DNA of 64,000 nucleotides from SOJA01 sp964598485. GTDB lineage: Archaea > Thermoproteota > Bathyarchaeia > Bathyarchaeales > Bathycorpusculaceae. Shown here in pieces: positions 50,602-60,686 of this stretch. The number at the start of each line of letters is the position of its first letter. Within the stretch, counting starts at the first letter, position 1. The notes under the pieces are model-generated. The model was not told the origin of the DNA and made no database searches. It worked only from the letters and a program-made list of their open reading frames with translations. The position numbers and the translations under genes are program-made. The DNA is taken from the NCBI GenBank assembly GCA_964598485.1, contig CAZRCD010000003.1, positions 1-64,000 on the forward strand, given 5' to 3'.

Positions 50602-50793
50602 CTACTGTGTCGTGTCAACGATTTCAGCTTTAGGAGCGTTTTCCTTAATTGACGCTATTCCGTTCTTGCATCCGTCTTTTGACTCGTAAGCTTCACCAGA
50701 GGCTATGATTTCACCGTTAGGAGCTTTCAATCTAAATCTGAACTTTCCAGCAGCATCTTTGTAGATTTCAAATTTTGGCATTTTTTCCGACAT
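50602..50793 (-). CDS. DUF1508 (YegP-like) protein
   Basis: This 63-residue protein is a single YegP repeat: KFEIYKDAAGKFRFRLKAPN, then GEIIASGEAYESKDGCKNGI, then SIKENAP. Bacterial YegP has two repeats; a single one is common in archaea. The role is unknown. It lies between the integrase and the tbp gene and may mark the edge of the accessory segment. Confidence 0.85.
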   Translation of the reverse strand: MSEKMPKFEIYKDAAGKFRFRLKAPNGEIIASGEAYESKDGCKNGIASIKENAPKAEIVDTTQ

Positions 50794-51069
50794 AAATATC
50801 GCCTCGAGATTGATGCAGATTGCTCTATAAATATCTCCTTTAACATATTCGTGTGCACTATTCTAACATGGGTAATCAATGTTTTCAACATCCTACAATG
50901 ATTATAAAAGCTTCTTTTAACATTACATATGCCTATTAGTGTCTCCAGAGCCAAAAAATTGAAACAAATAATCTGCGAGAATGGAAAAATTTCTGAACGT
51001 GTAAACTAATTAACTGAGAAGTTCAAATAAAAAGGATGAAAGCGTGTGAGATCGAAGTTTCATGGAAAT

Positions 51070-51630
51070 CTATTCATAGAATATAAGCTGTTTTTCCTCT
51101 AAAATTCTGTGGATCTTGTGCACTGCATTGTAAACATCTTGTTCTTTTTTGGCTCCTGTGCAAACTAGTTTGCCGCTTGCAAACAACAACAGAACAACCT
51201 TAGGTTCATCCATTCTATATATCAATCCCGGAAACTGTTCAGGCTCATACATCGTCTTTCCTAGGGGACGTACCGCTTTTTCTAAGTCTATTATCCCTCC
51301 CAAACTTACAGATGCCACAATATTCACGATTTTCAACTCAGGTTTGCCAATGATTATTATTCCACCCTTTTTCAGTTCTTTAACCACCTTCTTAACTGCT
51401 CTGTGAGCTTCCTTTTCGGATTTTGCACCTGTACACACCATTTTTCCAGAGTTAAAAATCAAGGTGGCTGTCTTCGGCTTTTTCAGTCTAAACACTAGAC
51501 CTGGAAACTGTTTGGGACGATACTCTACGCCTGGATAGGCCTTCACAACAGCGTTTAAATCAATTCTCTGGTTCAAGGTTACGGCGGCAACAACATTTTC
51601 GATCCTTATTGTGGCTTTAGTTTTCGACAT
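51070..51630 (-). CDS. tbp: TATA-box-binding protein
   Basis: TBP recognises the TATA box for archaeal transcription initiation. The two direct repeats of the saddle are clear: FPGLVFRLKKPKTATLIFNS, then GKMVCTGAKS in the first half, and FPGLIYRMDEPKVVLLLFAS, then GKLVCTGAKK in the second. At 186 residues it is the normal archaeal size. It is divergent from the TRAM gene across about 310 bases. Confidence 0.97.
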   Translation of the reverse strand: MSKTKATIRIENVVAAVTLNQRIDLNAVVKAYPGVEYRPKQFPGLVFRLKKPKTATLIFNSGKMVCTGAKSEKEAHRAVKKVVKELKKGGIIIIGKPELKIVNIVASVSLGGIIDLEKAVRPLGKTMYEPEQFPGLIYRMDEPKVVLLLFASGKLVCTGAKKEQDVYNAVHKIHRILEEKQLIFYE

Positions 51631-51827
51631 GAAAAATCACTTCTTATAAGCGAAGTCCAAGTACCCATTATTAAGCCTTGGGTTAACAAAGCAGAGAACG
51701 TACGCAACAGATCACTAGGTTACAATCTCCTAGACAGCCCCCGCTAACCTTTAATCGAAAAGTGAAAAGAACCCCGAGATCAGAGACTTTGAAAAGGTTC
51801 TTCGCGTGTACAAAGGTTAATAAGCGA

Positions 51828-51854
51828 AGCTGCTATCTCAATGGTTGAGCAGCT
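51828..51854 (+). other. Hairpin in the tbp-TRAM intergenic region
   Basis: AGCTGCT (51828-51834) pairs with AGCAGCT (51848-51854), and inside it TCAA pairs with TTGA around a TGG loop. The hairpin lies about 85 bases before the TRAM gene start. It may be part of a leader or small RNA. The remainder of 51631-51939 holds no gene I can support. Confidence 0.3.
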
Positions 51855-51939
51855 AGGCTCCGAAAAAAGGTAGAATGATTACAGACGGTTTTACGTTTCT
51901 TAGGAGAATTCTAGCTGGTAAATCAACCGAGTTGACAAA

Positions 51940-52170
51940 ATGTCATACAGATTTGGAAGCCGTAAATCTGGATTCAACGTGAAGAAACCAGTTGAACTTG
52001 ATAAAGAATATGAAGCCGAAATTGAGGATATAAGCACGAGAGGCGACGGCATCGCAAAAATCGAAGGCTTCATCATATTTGTGCCAAACACTAAAAAAGG
52101 AGAGCACGCGAAGTTTAAAATAACAAGAGTTGGAAACAGGTTCGCAATCGGAGAGTTAGTGCAAGCCTGA
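51940..52170 (+). CDS. TRAM-domain RNA-binding protein
   Basis: The 76-residue protein is a standalone TRAM domain: VKKPVELDKEYEAEIEDIST, then RGDGIAKIEGFIIFVPNTKK, then GEHAKFKITRVGNRFAIGEL. Standalone archaeal TRAM proteins bind RNA and in methanogens act as cold-responsive RNA chaperones. It is followed 78 bases later by alba on the same strand. Confidence 0.93.
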   Translation: MSYRFGSRKSGFNVKKPVELDKEYEAEIEDISTRGDGIAKIEGFIIFVPNTKKGEHAKFKITRVGNRFAIGELVQA

Positions 52171-52248
52171 TTCAAATTGTGCCCAAAATTCAAAGCATCG
52201 TAGTACTATTAAGACACTCAAAAGATATGAAGAAGGAGGGAGAACAAA

Positions 52249-52614
52249 ATGGCAGAAGAAAAAGAAGAAAAGAAACTAACAGAAGAAACTGTTAAAGAGG
52301 AAAAGCCCGGAAAAGCCCCGCGGACTCAGAAAGTCAAAGAGAACATTGTTTTTGTCGGAAGCAAACCACCGATGAGCTATGTTCTAGCGATCATCACAAG
52401 CCTATCGGCACCCAACGCTAAAGAAATAACTTTGAAAGCTCGAGGACGAGCAATCTCAACAGCAGTTGACACAGCCGAGATAACTAGAAGACGCTTCATC
52501 AAAGACTTGAAAGTAAGCAAAATCGCGATAGGAACAGAGGAAATGCCAGCAAGAGAAGGCGAGAACAGAACGAGAATGGTTTCAACAATAGAAATAACGC
52601 TTACAAGAGAGTAG
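52249..52614 (+). CDS. albA: DNA/RNA-binding protein Alba
   Basis: Alba packs DNA and binds RNA. The core is NIVFVGSKPPMSYVLAIITS, then KARGRAISTAVDTAEITRRR, then IAIGTEEMP. An N-terminal extension of about 28 residues (Glu/Lys-rich) is longer than in the standard 90-residue Alba. A ribosome-binding site GGAGGGAG precedes the ATG. The OB-fold gene begins only 7 bases later. Confidence 0.95.
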   Translation: MAEEKEEKKLTEETVKEEKPGKAPRTQKVKENIVFVGSKPPMSYVLAIITSLSAPNAKEITLKARGRAISTAVDTAEITRRRFIKDLKVSKIAIGTEEMPAREGENRTRMVSTIEITLTRE

Positions 52615-52621
52615 GAAAACA

Positions 52622-53254
52622 TTGCGAAACAAAGCAACAATCGGCGAATACCTCGCTTTTCTTTCAATAAAATATGAGGTTGACCCTGACCAGTTTTTTC
52701 ATGCTTTAATCTCGGCTTGGGAAAACCGAGAGTCCACATGTGAAGACCTTTTAATCGCATGCCGCAAGAAAATGCGCGACAAAGCTATCTTCTTGGTAAC
52801 AAGAGGGCACAAGGTCATTGCACAATTTCCCATACCGAATAATTTCCTTCTGAAAGAAACTAATCCGATTGCATATTCACTAAATACTGACTTGATCCGC
52901 AGATACTTATTTAAGAAAGCTAATAGAAGGTCGCACTCTCTTCACGTAGCAGACTTAAGAACAGGGATGAAGCAGATCAACTTGAGGGCTAAGGTTCTGG
53001 AAATCCCGAAACCCAAATGCGTTTTTACAAGATTTGGTAATTACGCCGCGGTAACCAACGCTTTGATAGCAGATGAAACTGGAAACACTAAACTATGTCT
53101 ATGGAACGAACAGATAAGCTCCATTTCGGAAGGCGATATCATCCAGATCGAGAACGCACGTACATCCATGTTCAAAGGCGAACAGCAGTTAAGGATAACA
53201 AAAAATGGAAAACTTAGTGTAATAGGAAGCACGGAATCCTACCATTGTCACTAA
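52622..53254 (+). CDS. OB-fold single-stranded-DNA-binding protein (RPA-like)
   Basis: The second half is an OB-fold of the archaeal RPA/SSB type: ADLRTGMKQINLRAKVLEIP, then ALIADETGNTKLCLWNEQ and EGDIIQIENARTSMFKGEQQ. The N-terminal ~90 residues are helical (FHALISAWENRESTCEDLLI) and not assigned. It starts at TTG 52622, 7 bases after alba, making an alba-ssb pair. A role in binding single-stranded DNA is inferred from the fold. Confidence 0.78.
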   Translation: MRNKATIGEYLAFLSIKYEVDPDQFFHALISAWENRESTCEDLLIACRKKMRDKAIFLVTRGHKVIAQFPIPNNFLLKETNPIAYSLNTDLIRRYLFKKANRRSHSLHVADLRTGMKQINLRAKVLEIPKPKCVFTRFGNYAAVTNALIADETGNTKLCLWNEQISSISEGDIIQIENARTSMFKGEQQLRITKNGKLSVIGSTESYHCH

Positions 53255-53423
53255 AGTCATGCTAATTCACATGAAACTCACCTTTTGGATAACACACACG
53301 CGCTATTTTGGGACAACTCTTTTATTTCTGGTGTCTACCCCGCAAAATATTGATTCCAATACTGCGCTTTCAGAAAAAACTTACGAAAAAGCCAAAATGC
53401 TTCGAAGTTGCGTCTTGAGTCCT

Positions 53424-54344
53424 TCAAAAGCTCAATATTTTCACGAGTAGTGTGTAACCCAGCATCACTGCTACGCCAATAATCCCGTATTTTGTCGCAG
53501 TTTTCTGCATGTTAACGACGTTTTTTGCTGATGGATTCTTCAACACAGCAGCATAACGCTTAATGATAGGTACGGAAAGGGGAAAGAGCATGAAAAACAA
53601 GAACAGATGTTTATAAGAGAGCAAGCCAAAAGCTGAATAAATGAATGGCGAGAAAAATGATGCTAGAAACATGAATCCAGCAACGACTACACCCTTTTTC
53701 TTTCCAACCTTAACAACAAAAGTATGAACCCCCATTTTACGGTCTACTTCATAGTCTCCAACGGCCTGAATGATATGACCACCACAGTGAAACAGAACTA
53801 GCGGCATGACACCCAACATGATCAATGAAGTATCGGAGCTTAACTTGCCGGTTAACTCTAACCCCATTAAGAAAGGCATGAAGCCAGCGCCTACACCTGA
53901 AACAACGAAGTCTACGACTGGCACGGTTTTCAGTCTGAAAGGAGGAGCAGAATAAGCAGCTCCAAACACTATATAAATGAGAAACAAGGACAGAAGACTC
54001 ATATCAACCAAAGTTATCAAGACTAAACATAGAAATATTAGCGAAAGTGAGAAAATTAACGCTGTCCGAGGCGCTATTCTCCCAGAAGCAACAGGCATAT
54101 TGGACTTAAACGGGTTCTCTTGATCTTCTTTTCGATCGAAATATTGATTCAAAATGAAGATGCTGGCCGTGGCAAGTGAGAAAGCAAACAAAACAACAAG
54201 GAAGCGTTCAAGAGGGGGTAAACTTAGAAAGATGCTTCCAAAACCGAAACTTAAAATCCATCCAAGCCAACTCCCAACTCTCGCAACCTTAAAGTATTCA
54301 ACAAGCGCCAAGAACCAGCAGAACTCCTGAAAAGTTTTCACCAA
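53424..54344 (-). CDS. UbiA-family prenyltransferase
   Basis: This integral membrane enzyme has about nine spans. The two Asp-rich prenyl-diphosphate motifs are NQYFDRKEDQENPFKSNMPV (residues 65-84) and GDYEVDRKMGVHT. In archaea the family makes digeranylgeranylglyceryl phosphate, menaquinone, haem O or similar compounds. The exact acceptor cannot be told. A TTG or the next GTG (54341) may be the start. It is convergent with the OB-fold gene. Confidence 0.88.
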   Translation of the reverse strand: MVKTFQEFCWFLALVEYFKVARVGSWLGWILSFGFGSIFLSLPPLERFLVVLFAFSLATASIFILNQYFDRKEDQENPFKSNMPVASGRIAPRTALIFSLSLIFLCLVLITLVDMSLLSLFLIYIVFGAAYSAPPFRLKTVPVVDFVVSGVGAGFMPFLMGLELTGKLSSDTSLIMLGVMPLVLFHCGGHIIQAVGDYEVDRKMGVHTFVVKVGKKKGVVVAGFMFLASFFSPFIYSAFGLLSYKHLFLFFMLFPLSVPIIKRYAAVLKNPSAKNVVNMQKTATKYGIIGVAVMLGYTLLVKILSF

Positions 54345-54512
54345 CCTTCACAGTCGCACCTTTCACAGTACTCATTGAACAGCATTTTAAATATTTTTTT
54401 AGAAACCCCTGATGAACTTTCCAACGCTATCGCTTTTAAATCGATCACTAAATAATATTCAGTGCACGTAGAGTAGACTTAAGAGGAACATGACGAAACG
54501 AAACTGGAAGAG

Positions 54513-54896
54513 GTGAGACGCTCGTTGGCAAGCGGTATCATCTGTGTGAGACATAAATGTGTGGAGTGTTGCTTAGAGACGAGGATGCCTCTTTCCGATC
54601 TTGATTTAAATATAATCCTGAAACTCGGCTATGAACTTGAGTGCTTCGCAGTGAAAACAGATGGGGAATGGCGTTTGAAGAACAACTCTGGACGATGTGT
54701 TTTTCTCATAGAAGAGAGTTGTGGAATATATCCCCATCGACCTGAAGGATGCAGGCTATACCCGCTAGTTTACGATGAAACCCTAAGAAAAGCGGTGATC
54801 GATCCCCTCTGTCCCTACGGTCACCTATTCAGGGTTCAAAAGCACGATGTTAAAAGATTAAAAACCCTAGTGCGCGCGCTTCGACAAACTCACTAG
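54513..54896 (+). CDS. YkgJ-family zinc/iron-chelating protein
   Basis: The pattern HKCVECCLETRMPLSD, then SGRCVFLI, CGIYPHRPEGCRLYP and PLCPYG is the YkgJ (CxxCC ... C ... CxIYxxRPxxCRxxP) family of small metal-binding proteins with a possible Fe-S or zinc site. The function is unknown. It starts at GTG 54513 following a GAAGAGG site. It is the last clear gene before the rRNA region. Confidence 0.8.
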   Translation: MRRSLASGIICVRHKCVECCLETRMPLSDLDLNIILKLGYELECFAVKTDGEWRLKNNSGRCVFLIEESCGIYPHRPEGCRLYPLVYDETLRKAVIDPLCPYGHLFRVQKHDVKRLKTLVRALRQTH

Positions 54897-55387
54897 ATTA
54901 GGGATCTAAAAGAACATTAACTCGCCAAAACTCCGAATTGTGCGCGCGAGCGAGTAAAGGCACTGATTAATAAGAAGAAAGTGGATGCCGTCTTTGGTCG
55001 GGGTGCTTTCAAAAGGTTGTGGATGAAAACCATGGAAGTCGTAGAGTTACACAAAGAGCTTCAAGTATAGAGAGAGCGCTTAGGCCCAGATCTTGTCGGC
55101 TTCGAATATGTATGCGAGAAAGACAGGCTAATGTTCTTCAGGAAAGTAAAGTAACCTATAACGTGGAAAAGCAAAAGGTAACGTATATTAGAGTGAAAAG
55201 AAACACTTATATTGGTTATGACGCCTTCAAATCCATTTTGGCGAATGAAAGCCAACCCCGCAATCAAACAGCGGCGGCTCAACCCCGACTATAAAGGCGT
55301 AAAACAGCCCTAGAGAATGAGGACGGTTGACCTCCAATTGCGGGAACAAACATGTGGACCTAAAGCGTAACGGTTTAGGTCTGAATT
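54897..55387 (+). other. Region before 16S rRNA with integrase remnant
   Basis: Coding-like debris appears only at 55090-55154. ACTTATATT near 55195 could be the rRNA TATA box. A run of open frames (e.g. 55019-55294) lacks coding character. No tRNA was seen. Confidence 0.35.
55090..55154 (+). pseudogene. Integrase C-terminal tail remnant (repeat R, copy 3)
   Basis: The frame reads GPDLVGFEYVCEKDRLMFFR then KVK and TAA. The last 18 codons match the end of the remnant at 45460-45519 (FEYVCEKD, stop, LMFFRKQK). The following bases also share AACGTATAT with it. It is the only part of the integrase gene left here. Confidence 0.55.
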
Positions 55388-55439
55388 GGGCTTTGGCAAA
55401 AAGTGGTTATTCCCTCCAAATCCAGTCGGTTTTGCGTTG
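55388..55439 (+). other. 16S rRNA processing stem, 5' strand
   Basis: GGGCTTTGGC (55388-55397), TCCAGTCG (55421-55428) and GCGTTG (55434-55439) pair in order with the 3' flank: GCCAAAGCCC (56996-57005), CGACTGGA (56973-56980) and CAACGC (56967-56972). Five unpaired bases (GTTTT) separate the inner helices, like the bulge-helix-bulge cut by archaeal splicing endonuclease. Confidence 0.7.
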
Positions 55440-55458
55440 TACAACCAATAGCATCCTA

Positions 55459-56954
<1,496 letters not shown>

Positions 56955-56966
56955 GAAATAGCCTTG

Positions 56967-57005
56967 CAACGCCGACTGGAGGAGAAAGCCTGAGAGCCAA
57001 AGCCC
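56967..57005 (+). other. 16S rRNA processing stem, 3' strand
   Basis: CAACGC, CGACTGGA and GCCAAAGCCC complement the 5' flank in mirror order and would bring both ends of the pre-16S together for cutting. Confidence 0.7.
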
Positions 57006-57132
57006 ATTACTACCCGATAAATAATCGATGGAAATTCGGAATTTTGCTGTTTTGTGTTATTTATTTATTTGATGTGGAGCAGTAATGGTTTTAAATGTGG
57101 GGTAAGTAGGCTGTTTCTGAAGGGGGAGATGT

Positions 57133-58251
57133 TTGGGTCAGGTTAGGGTTGTCATTTTCATTCAGGTTTTGAATTCTTTTGTTAGTGGGGTTCTTGGTGT
57201 CGCCTTGCCGTTGATGATGGAGGAAAGGAATGTTGACATAATTACTATTGGGCTGATCTTTGCGTCGTTGCCAATGATTTTTCAGCTTAGCAGAATTTTG
57301 TTTGCTACAGTTTCTGATTTTTGGGGTAAGAAGCGTTTCTTTGTTTTGAATGGGTTTTTTGGCGTCGTTGCAAGTTTGATTTATTATTTGGCTCATACGC
57401 CCTTGGAGTTCTTGTTTGGTAAGGTTGTGGAGGGAACTAAGGATGGTTCGTTGTGGGCTGTGAATAGGGCTTTTCTGTTGGAGAAGAGTGAGAGGAAGTG
57501 GGCGACTTTGGTTTATTTGAGAACTGCGGCGTATGTTGCTTATGCTGTTGGAAGCTTGCTTGCTGGGTTTTTGATTGTTTGGTTTTTCTTTGAGGGAACG
57601 TTAACGTTGTGTGCTGTGGCTGGAGCTTTTGTTGTTCCTACAGCTTTGCTGTTGGTTGGCGACCGAAAGAAGAGGTTCAGTGTGGCAAAGGCTTTGCATC
57701 TTCTGGATTTTAGAAAGAAAGGTAAAGTTTTCAAGAGATTCTTGGTTTTGTTTATTGTGATGGGGTTGGCTTTCGGGTTTAGGAGTGGTTTTGTTTTTCC
57801 GTTGTTTTTGAGCTCGAATGGATTTGATGCTGAGATTGTTGGCGTGCTTGTTGGTTTGCAGGTTCTGTTGGCTGGTCTGTTCTCGTATCTTTTTGCGAAG
57901 AGATTTGAGATGGGGAAGCTTTTACTTGTGAGTGGAGTGTTTTACACTGTTACGATGGTGTTGCTTGGGTTTTCGAGTTCTGTATTTGCAGGTTTCCTTG
58001 TGGTTGTTTATGGTGTTGTTGAGGGGTTGCTGAGTATCAGTCAAGAGGGAATACTTTCAAGAGTTACGAGTGAAGGATCTTACGGGACTGATATTGGATT
58101 GTTGATGATGGGGCTTCACAGCGGAAACACTTTGAGCTTAGCCCTGTCAGGATTTCTTATACAAATGTGGGGTTTCGTAGCTCCTTTTTTGATGTCAGCC
58201 TTGATTTTTGTGGTTTTCTATGTGGGTTCTTACTTCCTTCTGAAAGAGTAG
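57133..58251 (+). CDS. MFS transporter
   Basis: This 372-residue protein has about ten to twelve membrane spans. The classical MFS loop between spans 2 and 3 is present as ATVSDFWGKKRFFVLNGFFG. The middle loop is basic (RKKRFSVAKALHLLDFRKKG). The substrate is unknown. A TTG start with GGGGAGATG just upstream is used; an overlapping ATG is in another frame. The coding strand is strongly G/T rich, unlike the A/C-rich FKBP-adk genes. Confidence 0.8.
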   Translation: MGQVRVVIFIQVLNSFVSGVLGVALPLMMEERNVDIITIGLIFASLPMIFQLSRILFATVSDFWGKKRFFVLNGFFGVVASLIYYLAHTPLEFLFGKVVEGTKDGSLWAVNRAFLLEKSERKWATLVYLRTAAYVAYAVGSLLAGFLIVWFFFEGTLTLCAVAGAFVVPTALLLVGDRKKRFSVAKALHLLDFRKKGKVFKRFLVLFIVMGLAFGFRSGFVFPLFLSSNGFDAEIVGVLVGLQVLLAGLFSYLFAKRFEMGKLLLVSGVFYTVTMVLLGFSSSVFAGFLVVVYGVVEGLLSISQEGILSRVTSEGSYGTDIGLLMMGLHSGNTLSLALSGFLIQMWGFVAPFLMSALIFVVFYVGSYFLLKE

Positions 58252-58477
58252 CTTATATTCGTTGAAATAGGCTGAAACGGAATTTTTATTAGCGTTGAGG
58301 TTTGTTGTTATTGGCATATTTCTCGATTGTTTGAAGTCTATTACCCGTTTTGGTTGGATTCTTTCTTTATTTTGTTTAGGGGTATGTTGAATAAGGCTGA
58401 GATTCACGGTGTTTTAATGAGGAAGAAGCATGGGTTTTTATGAGTGCATGTTCTGTTGTGCGCTGTGCGACTAGACT

Positions 58478-58493
58478 CCCCTTATATATAGGT
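58478..58493 (+). promoter_or_regulatory. TATA promoter of the RX4H gene
   Basis: CCCCTTATATATAGGT lies about 65 bases before the ATG at 58556. The same 16 bases occur in reverse orientation at 45891-45906. The rest of 58252-58555 holds no supported gene. Confidence 0.5.
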
Positions 58494-58555
58494 CGTATTA
58501 AACTCTAATACACTCTCCGTAAAACGCTAATATGCTTATTATAGATAGCATTTGA

Positions 58556-59284
58556 ATGTGTGTCTGCATGTGTCCTCTCGACAAGTGGATAAAGTCATTG
58601 CAAAAACAAGACCAGTATTCTGTTGCAGAAACTGCATCTGAACTCTGGGACGTCTTTTCTGAGTTGGAAAGAAAGGGCTATTTGAGACCTACATTGGTAA
58701 GCAGACAGAGAAAAGATTTCCCAGAGATACTAAAGACTTCTGACGGACTAACTGAAGCCTTCAATATGCTTTTCGCAATTTCAGGTGTGAAAGGGAAATT
58801 TGTAGATGGACGCAACAAAGAATTCGTTCAACATAATCGGGAATATGGATTTGATGAAAAAAGATATATCTCTCTATTGTTATCTGAATCAATATCAGTT
58901 TTCTTAAGGAATGTAGAATTATTCAGAAGTTGCTTTCTATTTGTCTTGGAAACAACAAAGAGATCAAGAGGAAAAAAGAAAAGGGATCACAAGCGAAAGT
59001 TTTATCATGAAATGGGAATCGGAGAATTGCTAAATCAATTAGTTAGCATTTGTGGAAGCAATGCTAAAAAGATAAAGGATAAGATTGATGTTGAATTGAG
59101 GAATGGTTTGACACATGGATTAGTATGGATTGACGGATTGAAAATACATTATTCCAAAGACATCACGTTCACTAAGATTGGAGAGATTAGATTAGATGAT
59201 TTCTGGATAAAAGCAAGAGACCAAAGCAAGGTAACCCAATGTCTTATTCACTTAGTTATCGCATGGTATAGTGGCGATTGTTGA
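58556..59284 (+). CDS. Protein with a HEPN-like RX4H motif
   Basis: This 242-residue helical protein has RNGLTHG with Arg182 and His187 near the C-terminus, the RX4-6H spacing of HEPN ribonucleases and HEPN-like defence proteins (compare IRNxLAHG). A Lys/Arg-rich stretch (KRSRGKKKRDHKRKFYHEM) precedes it. The rest gives no match. It starts at ATG 58556 under a strong TATA box. The HEPN call is inference from a short motif and the helical character. Confidence 0.5.
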   Translation: MCVCMCPLDKWIKSLQKQDQYSVAETASELWDVFSELERKGYLRPTLVSRQRKDFPEILKTSDGLTEAFNMLFAISGVKGKFVDGRNKEFVQHNREYGFDEKRYISLLLSESISVFLRNVELFRSCFLFVLETTKRSRGKKKRDHKRKFYHEMGIGELLNQLVSICGSNAKKIKDKIDVELRNGLTHGLVWIDGLKIHYSKDITFTKIGEIRLDDFWIKARDQSKVTQCLIHLVIAWYSGDC

Positions 59285-59352
59285 TAGGGGTCTAGATTAG
59301 TTCTTTGGTTAGACTTTGGGTCTTCCGTTTTTCTCGTATTTGATTATAAAGT

Positions 59353-59673
59353 CTACACGTGCCGACTCTTTTCAGATCTTTTCTCAACCTCCACTTTGTG
59401 TGTTGCATTCACTCCTACTTTTTCTGTAAATTCTAATGTCCAATCTATTGCTATAGTTCCATCTTTTCTCTGTACAATTTTCCCACTCTTGTCATTTCCT
59501 AGTCTTATCTGAGCACCTATATATTGCCGAATTTGTTTCAAAACCTCTGTATTGGCTTCATTTTCCTTACGTTGTTTTCTGTAGAAATACCAATTAGCAA
59601 CAAAACCCAAAACAAAGCCCAATATCAAGAGGACAATATCAATCATCAAATCCATGATGCAATCACTCCACAA
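59353..59673 (-). CDS. Single-span membrane protein, unknown function
   Basis: An N-terminal anchor (IDIVLLILGFVLGFVANWYF) is followed by a basic segment, a short coiled-coil-like part and a beta-rich tail (GTIAIDWTLEFTEKVGV). The start may be ATG 59673, 59655 or 59646. Its position between the RX4H gene and a HTH gene, on the opposite strand, gives no clear partner. Confidence 0.45.
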   Translation of the reverse strand: MWSDCIMDLMIDIVLLILGFVLGFVANWYFYRKQRKENEANTEVLKQIRQYIGAQIRLGNDKSGKIVQRKDGTIAIDWTLEFTEKVGVNATHKVEVEKRSEKSRHV

Positions 59674-59856
59674 TTCCGATTATTTTTTGCTTAGACTTTA
59701 AGTTTTTCGCATTTCTTACATTTAAAATGCGCACTGCTTGTTTGGGTTCATAATCAAGGGTGGAGATTTTACGTTTATAGGGTTCATGTGATGGCGTGTC
59801 ACAGTGAAACTTGGAGGAGTAAGGTTTAAGTGTTTTGAGATAATATTATCTAATTG

Positions 59857-60456
59857 GTGAAATTCGTGAAGCTTCAAGCAAGCGTTAAACAAGCAAGGAA
59901 GAAGCAAGCAGAAGAGACGGATAGGGTTTTGCTTGATTTTTTGTTGAGAAAGCCAGGTGCCTTGTCGTTGTATCAGTTGGCTCAGGAGATCGGTTGGTCT
60001 ATTGGGCGTGTTCAGAAAAGCGTGGAAAGGTTGACGAAGAAAGGGTTGGTTACGTATAGGCGTGCTTTTCTCGGTGGGAGATCTTTGAAGCTCATTGTTC
60101 CAACAAGAATGAGGTCAGATTTGGAGCCTTCAACCGTGCTCAAGAAGCTTTCGAATGTTGAAGTTGCCGTTCCAGCTGACATTGTTGATGGTGAACGTTG
60201 GGGTGAAGCTGCTTTTTTGTACGCGTTGGATAGAACGAGCTTCGGTATATCATCACGTGAGGAAAAGAAGTGGCATGAAAGTTCTCTTTTTGAATCTGAA
60301 GTTTCTTTGAGAAAGGAAGAAGACGCCTTTATGGTAAAGATGCCTGAAAAGGTGTATCGCTTTTATCGGTTGTATATGAGTGATTATGAGGTTTCAGCTT
60401 CACCGAAAGGAAACAAGGTTATCATATCAATTGACGGTTTTCGAACCTCACAATAA
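59857..60456 (+). CDS. Winged-helix DNA-binding protein
   Basis: The N-terminal ~75 residues form a MarR-like winged helix: DRVLLDFLLRKPGALSLYQL, then AQEIGWSIGRVQKSVERLTK, then KGLVTYRRAF. The C-terminal half (residues 85-200) is alpha/beta and unassigned. GTG 59857 is chosen from TTG and GTG alternatives. It lies 5' of and convergent with the restriction enzyme gene, 230 bases apart, and could regulate it. Confidence 0.7.
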   Translation: MKFVKLQASVKQARKKQAEETDRVLLDFLLRKPGALSLYQLAQEIGWSIGRVQKSVERLTKKGLVTYRRAFLGGRSLKLIVPTRMRSDLEPSTVLKKLSNVEVAVPADIVDGERWGEAAFLYALDRTSFGISSREEKKWHESSLFESEVSLRKEEDAFMVKMPEKVYRFYRLYMSDYEVSASPKGNKVIISIDGFRTSQ

Positions 60457-60686
60457 ATACTCCATGCTGGCTAAGACTTGAGTTAATGATTTATCGTGTA
60501 GTAAGTTCGTTATCAGTTGCAGATTTTCCGCTCAAGGTTTTCCGAACAGACCCTCCCAGTAGGTTTCGACATAGAAACTTATGTTGTCTTCAAGCCGTCA
60601 AAGGTTCAAGAGTTTACATATATCATTTCGAACCTAAAAGTCAACGAACGAGTATAGCTCCTTTTTTTACTGATTTCTGCAGGAAG

